Positions 5,767-7,768 of a stretch of DNA of 7,768 bases are shown piece after piece. The translations under genes and the position numbers were made by a program. The notes under the pieces are model-generated. The model did no database searches. It was not told the DNA's origin and saw only the letters and a list, made by a program, of their open reading frames with translations. Source of the DNA: an uncultured bacterium (lineage in GTDB: Bacteria; Patescibacteriota; Minisyncoccia; Phycocordibacterales; PALSA-1337); the NCBI GenBank assembly GCA_903870235.1, contig CAIQCA010000154.1, positions 1-7,768 on the forward strand. Reading direction: 5' to 3'. The first letter of the stretch is position 1. Every line of letters begins with the position of its first letter.

Positions 5767-5795
5767 TTTTTAGCATACATACTTGAACTAGTCAA
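5767..5795 (-). promoter_or_regulatory. Promoter of the 87-aa protein gene
   Basis: On the minus strand: TTGACT (5795-5790), a 17-nt spacer, then TAAAAA (5772-5767) preceded by TGC. The -10 is weak by itself but the TATGCTA context is the same as in the radical SAM promoter. It overlaps the plus-strand promoter of the nuclease-like gene. Confidence 0.55.
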
Positions 5796-5811
5796 TCGGG
5801 TGTTGTATAAT
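5783..5811 (+). promoter_or_regulatory. Promoter of the nuclease-like gene
   Basis: TTGAAC (5783-5788), a 17-nt spacer and a perfect TATAAT (5806-5811). Transcription should start near 5818, giving a leader of about 23 nt without a Shine-Dalgarno sequence. Confidence 0.75.
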
Positions 5812-5840
5812 GCCTGGTATTAGTAATTATTTAAAATATT

Positions 5841-6311
5841 ATGGCTAATCATGAAAGGATCCAAAATTCAGTACCACAGAGTTCTGTTACTAACGGTCCA
5901 GTATCTTCTGAGTTTGTTGGCAGAGAATTGGAATTGGCATATGTTAAACTTTTCGCTCCAGACGGCAAGATTGTCGGAGGATTTGGGGATGGAGGTGTAG
6001 ACATAGAAACAGAAGAGCCAGGTTTACCTTTTTTCCAAGTAAAAAATAGTGTTCCAGGCCTAAAGACACACTTGGGATATTATTTGAAGTTTATGAGTGG
6101 TGATCCTAAGTATCAAAAGTACAGTAAGTTTGTTCCTGTAGCTCTCGGTGACTTCGGTACACACACAAGAGCTGAGGTTGCAGAGTCAATGAGAGAATAT
6201 GGGGGATATATAGGTATAGATATTCCAAATGCCGCTGCTATATTGAAAGGAATTACTCAAATCAGAGATGAGATGTATAAAAAAGGAGGTAGTCAGAAAA
6301 TGGCTGCGTAA
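5841..6311 (+). CDS. Putative small PD-(D/E)XK-fold nuclease-like protein
   Basis: The protein has 156 aa. A helix with acidic residues (EFVGRELELAYVKLF, 24-38) precedes GGFGDGGVDIE (46-56) and FFQVKNS (64-70). The order Glu (29 or 31), Asp50/Asp54, then Gln66-x-Lys68 matches the E...D...QxK active-site variant of the restriction-endonuclease-like fold as in Mrr and Holliday-junction resolvases ('GxDGGiDi...QxK'). The remaining 85 residues are helix-rich, include FVPVALGDFG (97-106), and end in a basic tail. I do not recognise a named family. It could be a stand-alone nuclease in repair or defence, or a fold relative without activity. It heads a probable two-gene plus-strand unit with the Nudix gene 36 nt downstream. 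The ATG follows an A/T-rich leader without a ribosome site. Confidence 0.6.
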   Translation: MANHERIQNSVPQSSVTNGPVSSEFVGRELELAYVKLFAPDGKIVGGFGDGGVDIETEEPGLPFFQVKNSVPGLKTHLGYYLKFMSGDPKYQKYSKFVPVALGDFGTHTRAEVAESMREYGGYIGIDIPNAAAILKGITQIRDEMYKKGGSQKMAA

Positions 6312-6320
6312 TTCTGCATT

Positions 6321-6335
6321 TATCGCCGGGCGATA
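6321..6335. repeat. Short perfect palindrome between nuclease-like and Nudix genes
   Basis: TATCGCC and GGCGATA (7-bp arms) flank a single G. It sits 9 nt after the upstream stop and 12 nt before the Nudix ATG. Dyad symmetry with a 1-nt centre suits a protein-binding site better than an RNA hairpin. Confidence 0.35.
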
Positions 6336-6347
6336 GTAATTATTGAT

Positions 6348-6833
6348 ATGTCAGAAACAACCACAAAGAAAATGGGTATCGGCTTTGGTGTCATGATCCT
6401 GAAAGACAGAAAAGTTCTTCTTGGTCAGCGCCATTTTGACTCAGTGAAAGCCGGTAGTGCTCTGCATGGCGAAGGAACTTGGACTATGCCTGGTGGCAAG
6501 TTACATTTTGGTGAAAGTTTTGAAGAGGGTGCATGCAGAGAAGTTATGGAGGAAATTGGAGTAAAGATAGAGCCGCAAGACTTGAAAGTAATAAGTCTGA
6601 CAAACGATATAGTGCCGGATGCACATTTTGTGACTGCTGGAATGTTGTGCGAGATCAAAGAAGGAAAATCGATCAAAACCGACCAACCGCTTTCATGTGA
6701 GCCGCGCGTTATGGAACCAGATGAAATAACGAAGTGGGAATGGTTCGATTTGAATAGACTGCCTAAACCACTTTTCAAACCCAGTGAAAAGATTTTCAAG
6801 AATTACAAAGAAGGGGAGTTTTATAAAAATTAG
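6348..6833 (+). CDS. Nudix hydrolase (NUDT15/MutT-like)
   Basis: The protein has 161 aa. The Nudix box is complete: Gly50-x5-Glu56-x7-Arg64-Glu65-Val-x-Glu68-Glu69-x-Gly71-Val, within GGKLHFGESFEEGACREVME. These residues bind the divalent metal and cleave nucleoside diphosphates linked to another group. The approach GIGFGVMILKDRKVLLGQR, then HGEGTWTMPGGKLHFGES, resembles NUDT15 and related nucleotide-pool enzymes that act on modified dNTPs or NTPs, although sequence alone cannot set the substrate. A late WEWFDLNRLP stretch is usual for the C-terminal part of the fold. The ATG directly follows TAGTAATTATTGAT, with no ribosome-binding site. It probably shares a transcript with the nuclease-like gene. 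Its stop overlaps that of the convergent phosphoesterase gene by 3 bp. Confidence 0.93.
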   Translation: MSETTTKKMGIGFGVMILKDRKVLLGQRHFDSVKAGSALHGEGTWTMPGGKLHFGESFEEGACREVMEEIGVKIEPQDLKVISLTNDIVPDAHFVTAGMLCEIKEGKSIKTDQPLSCEPRVMEPDEITKWEWFDLNRLPKPLFKPSEKIFKNYKEGEFYKN

Positions 6834-7507
6834 ATCTTTTCCAATCTTGCTTTGCCGTTTTTATCTATGGCGACAAAAGTACAGGGATGTTCGCAGAATG
6901 ATCCTGAATTTATATAAAGGATACCGTTTTTTGTACCGATGTGCGGTATGTGGGTGTGAGAACAAATAATGATGTCGGCCTTTTCCTTGGCGGCATGTCT
7001 TGTAGCCAGGTTCTTTTGTCGGCCAGAGGTAATACCGAGAAAACGCTTGCTGAACTTTTTTACTAACATGGCAGATTCCTGGTCTTGGCCGTCAAGTTTC
7101 TGTAAATTGTAAAAAATATTACCAAAGACGCGTGATGTCATAGGCATATGTGTAACAAAGGGATCAAATTGATCCCCGTGGAGACATAGAATCTTTTTTG
7201 TACCAATAGTGAAGAAATGGTCATCCTTGATTTCTATTCCCATATTTTTAACTATATTGTCGAGCTCACGGCCATGGTTACCTCCAACGAGGATTACTTC
7301 TTTTTTACTAGCTATATCGGCAAGTAGGGAAATGAGGCGCCAATGGTCTTTGTTGAAGGCCTTTATGATCTTGGAATCAAAAAGGTCACCATTGATGATA
7401 AGGGCCTTAAAACTAGCCGTTTCTAGCAACTTTATAACCTTTTCTGTGCGGCAGATCTTCGATCCGATATGAATATCGCTGATAAGTAGGGTATGGCATT
7501 CGGTCAT
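6830..7507 (-). CDS. LpxH-like calcineurin-type metallophosphoesterase
   Basis: The protein has 225 aa with the full metal-binding series of calcineurin-like phosphoesterases: SDIHIG (Asp11, His13), NGDLFD (Asp41), GNHGREL (Asn77, His78), LHGDQFD (His110) and CSHTHIPH (His184, His186). The HGDxFD and 'YINSGSFCEH' motifs resemble LpxH, the UDP-2,3-diacylglucosamine diphosphatase of lipid A synthesis. LpxH normally has GNRD, however, where this protein has GNHG, and no lipid A gene is nearby. I therefore call it LpxH-like, with the substrate open (nucleotide sugars, nucleotides, cyclic nucleotides). No signal peptide or membrane span is seen, so it is probably cytosolic. TATAAT lies only 9 nt before ATG 7507, so the transcript has almost no leader. 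It converges with the Nudix gene and no terminator lies between. Confidence 0.88.
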   Translation of the reverse strand: MTECHTLLISDIHIGSKICRTEKVIKLLETASFKALIINGDLFDSKIIKAFNKDHWRLISLLADIASKKEVILVGGNHGRELDNIVKNMGIEIKDDHFFTIGTKKILCLHGDQFDPFVTHMPMTSRVFGNIFYNLQKLDGQDQESAMLVKKFSKRFLGITSGRQKNLATRHAAKEKADIIICSHTHIPHIGTKNGILYINSGSFCEHPCTFVAIDKNGKARLEKI

Positions 7508-7516
7508 GGCAGGGGC

Positions 7517-7525
7517 ATTATAGCA
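7517..7525 (-). promoter_or_regulatory. Extended -10 promoter of the phosphoesterase gene, near-leaderless
   Basis: On the minus strand TGCTATAAT is a perfect extended -10 element, ending 9 nt before ATG 7507. No good -35 box exists; that position lies in the T-rich run that closes the upstream HU terminator. Expected leader length is 2-4 nt. Confidence 0.7.
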
Positions 7526-7531
7526 GAAAAC

Positions 7532-7557
7532 AAAAAACCGCCCTAAGGCGGCCTTTT
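7532..7557 (-). terminator. Intrinsic terminator after the HU gene
   Basis: CCGCC (7538-7542) pairs with GGCGG (7547-7551) around CTAA. On the minus strand it is followed by six T and then GTTTT. It lies about 75 nt past the HU stop. Confidence 0.85.
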
Positions 7558-7589
7558 GTTCGATAGTAGTAGAGCGAGACGGGCTGTCG

Positions 7590-7606
7590 AAGGCCTGTAA
7601 GGCTTT
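7590..7606. repeat. Hairpin in the HU 3' untranslated region
   Basis: AAGGCCT (7590-7596) and AGGCTTT (7600-7606) form a 7-bp stem with one G-T pair and a 3-nt loop. It lies between the HU stop and the terminator. It could protect the 3' end of the HU message or act as an auxiliary terminator. Confidence 0.4.
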
Positions 7607-7627
7607 ACTGAAATACTAGATGCAGAT

Positions 7628-7768
7628 TTATTTCACTGCGTCCTTGAGAGCCTTTGCGGCGCGGAACTTTGGAACCTTCATAGCTGGAACGTTGATAGCC
7701 TCACCTGTGCGAGGATTACGTGCCTGACGAGCTGCACGCTGTTTGACTGAGAAGATACCAAGACCGGC
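7628..7768 (-). CDS. HU/IHF-family nucleoid DNA-binding protein, C-terminal half, truncated by window edge
   Basis: Forty-six residues plus TAA are present, reading [20 protein letters not shown], then [20 protein letters not shown] and LKDAVK. This is the beta-arm and C-terminal helix of HU/IHF: the RxxRxGRNPxTG-like arm that inserts into the DNA minor groove, with the conserved NP, then the 'P..KVPKF.A.K.LKDAV' tail. HU dimers bend and compact DNA. The arm reads RQARNP where many HU proteins have RTGRNP, a mild variation. The N-terminal half lies beyond base 7768. HU versus IHF subtype cannot be decided here, but HU is more likely. A hairpin and a strong terminator follow, as expected for a highly expressed gene. 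Confidence 0.95.
   Translation of the reverse strand, partial: AGLGIFSVKQRAARQARNPRTGEAINVPAMKVPKFRAAKALKDAVK

Noticed and set aside
6284..6311. Shine-Dalgarno-like AAGGAGG followed by ATG
   Set aside because: It is in frame within the end of the nuclease-like protein and opens only three codons before TAA; it lies too far from the Nudix ATG to serve it.
6425..6799. Minus-strand frame of 124 codons opposite the Nudix gene
   Set aside because: The plus strand encodes a complete Nudix box there; the antisense frame has no recognisable motif or start signal.
1..7768. Recoding of TGA (as in some Patescibacteria) because none of the eleven genes ends in TGA
   Set aside because: Conserved glycines use GGN and genes are uninterrupted under the standard code; eleven genes without TGA stops can occur by chance.

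Overview
The window looks like a bacterial chromosome fragment of moderate GC (low-to-mid 40s percent by eye), plausibly from the Candidate Phyla Radiation (Patescibacteria, Parcubacteria-like). This is an inference from several signs together: the tail of a diversity-generating-retroelement-like reverse transcriptase, a bacterial TrmB-type regulator, short proteins, very compact intergenic spaces, -10 boxes placed so close to the ATG that transcripts should be leaderless, and a lipid-A-type phosphoesterase homologue outside any lipid A context. Intact genes end in TAA or TAG and use the standard code.

Left part (1-3160): the last 77 codons of a reverse transcriptase (+) run convergently into a phage-flavoured minus-strand block. 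That block, in transcription order, holds a coiled-coil/winged-helix protein (2226-2840), a hairpin terminator, a ParB-domain/beta-class DNA methyltransferase fusion (748-2067) and, 4 nt after it, a small-terminase-like helix-turn-helix protein (312-743). No large terminase follows; the reverse transcriptase occupies that place. This looks like a prophage or integrative-element remnant or margin. A structured 320-bp gene-free stretch (2841-3160) holds a 13-bp inverted repeat, a strong terminator and a doubtful 26-codon ORF.

Middle part (3161-5735): a radical SAM enzyme with a twitch-type auxiliary-cluster domain (-) is divergent from a TrmB-like regulator (+), and beyond that lies an 87-aa coiled-coil orphan (-). 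The radical SAM gene and the orphan have similar control signals (TTGAC-box, 17-nt spacer, TGC-extended -10, strong AAAGGA-type ribosome site, GC-rich terminator with a long T run). The TrmB gene between them has a near-consensus promoter and no leader. A regulator/maturase/small-protein module is a reasonable hypothesis but is unproven.

Right part (5736-7768): a small PD-(D/E)XK-like nuclease candidate and a Nudix hydrolase lie in tandem (+). They converge with, and overlap by 3 bp, an LpxH-like metallophosphoesterase (-). Upstream of that is the C-terminal end of an HU-type nucleoid protein (-), whose terminator T-run merges into the promoter of the phosphoesterase.
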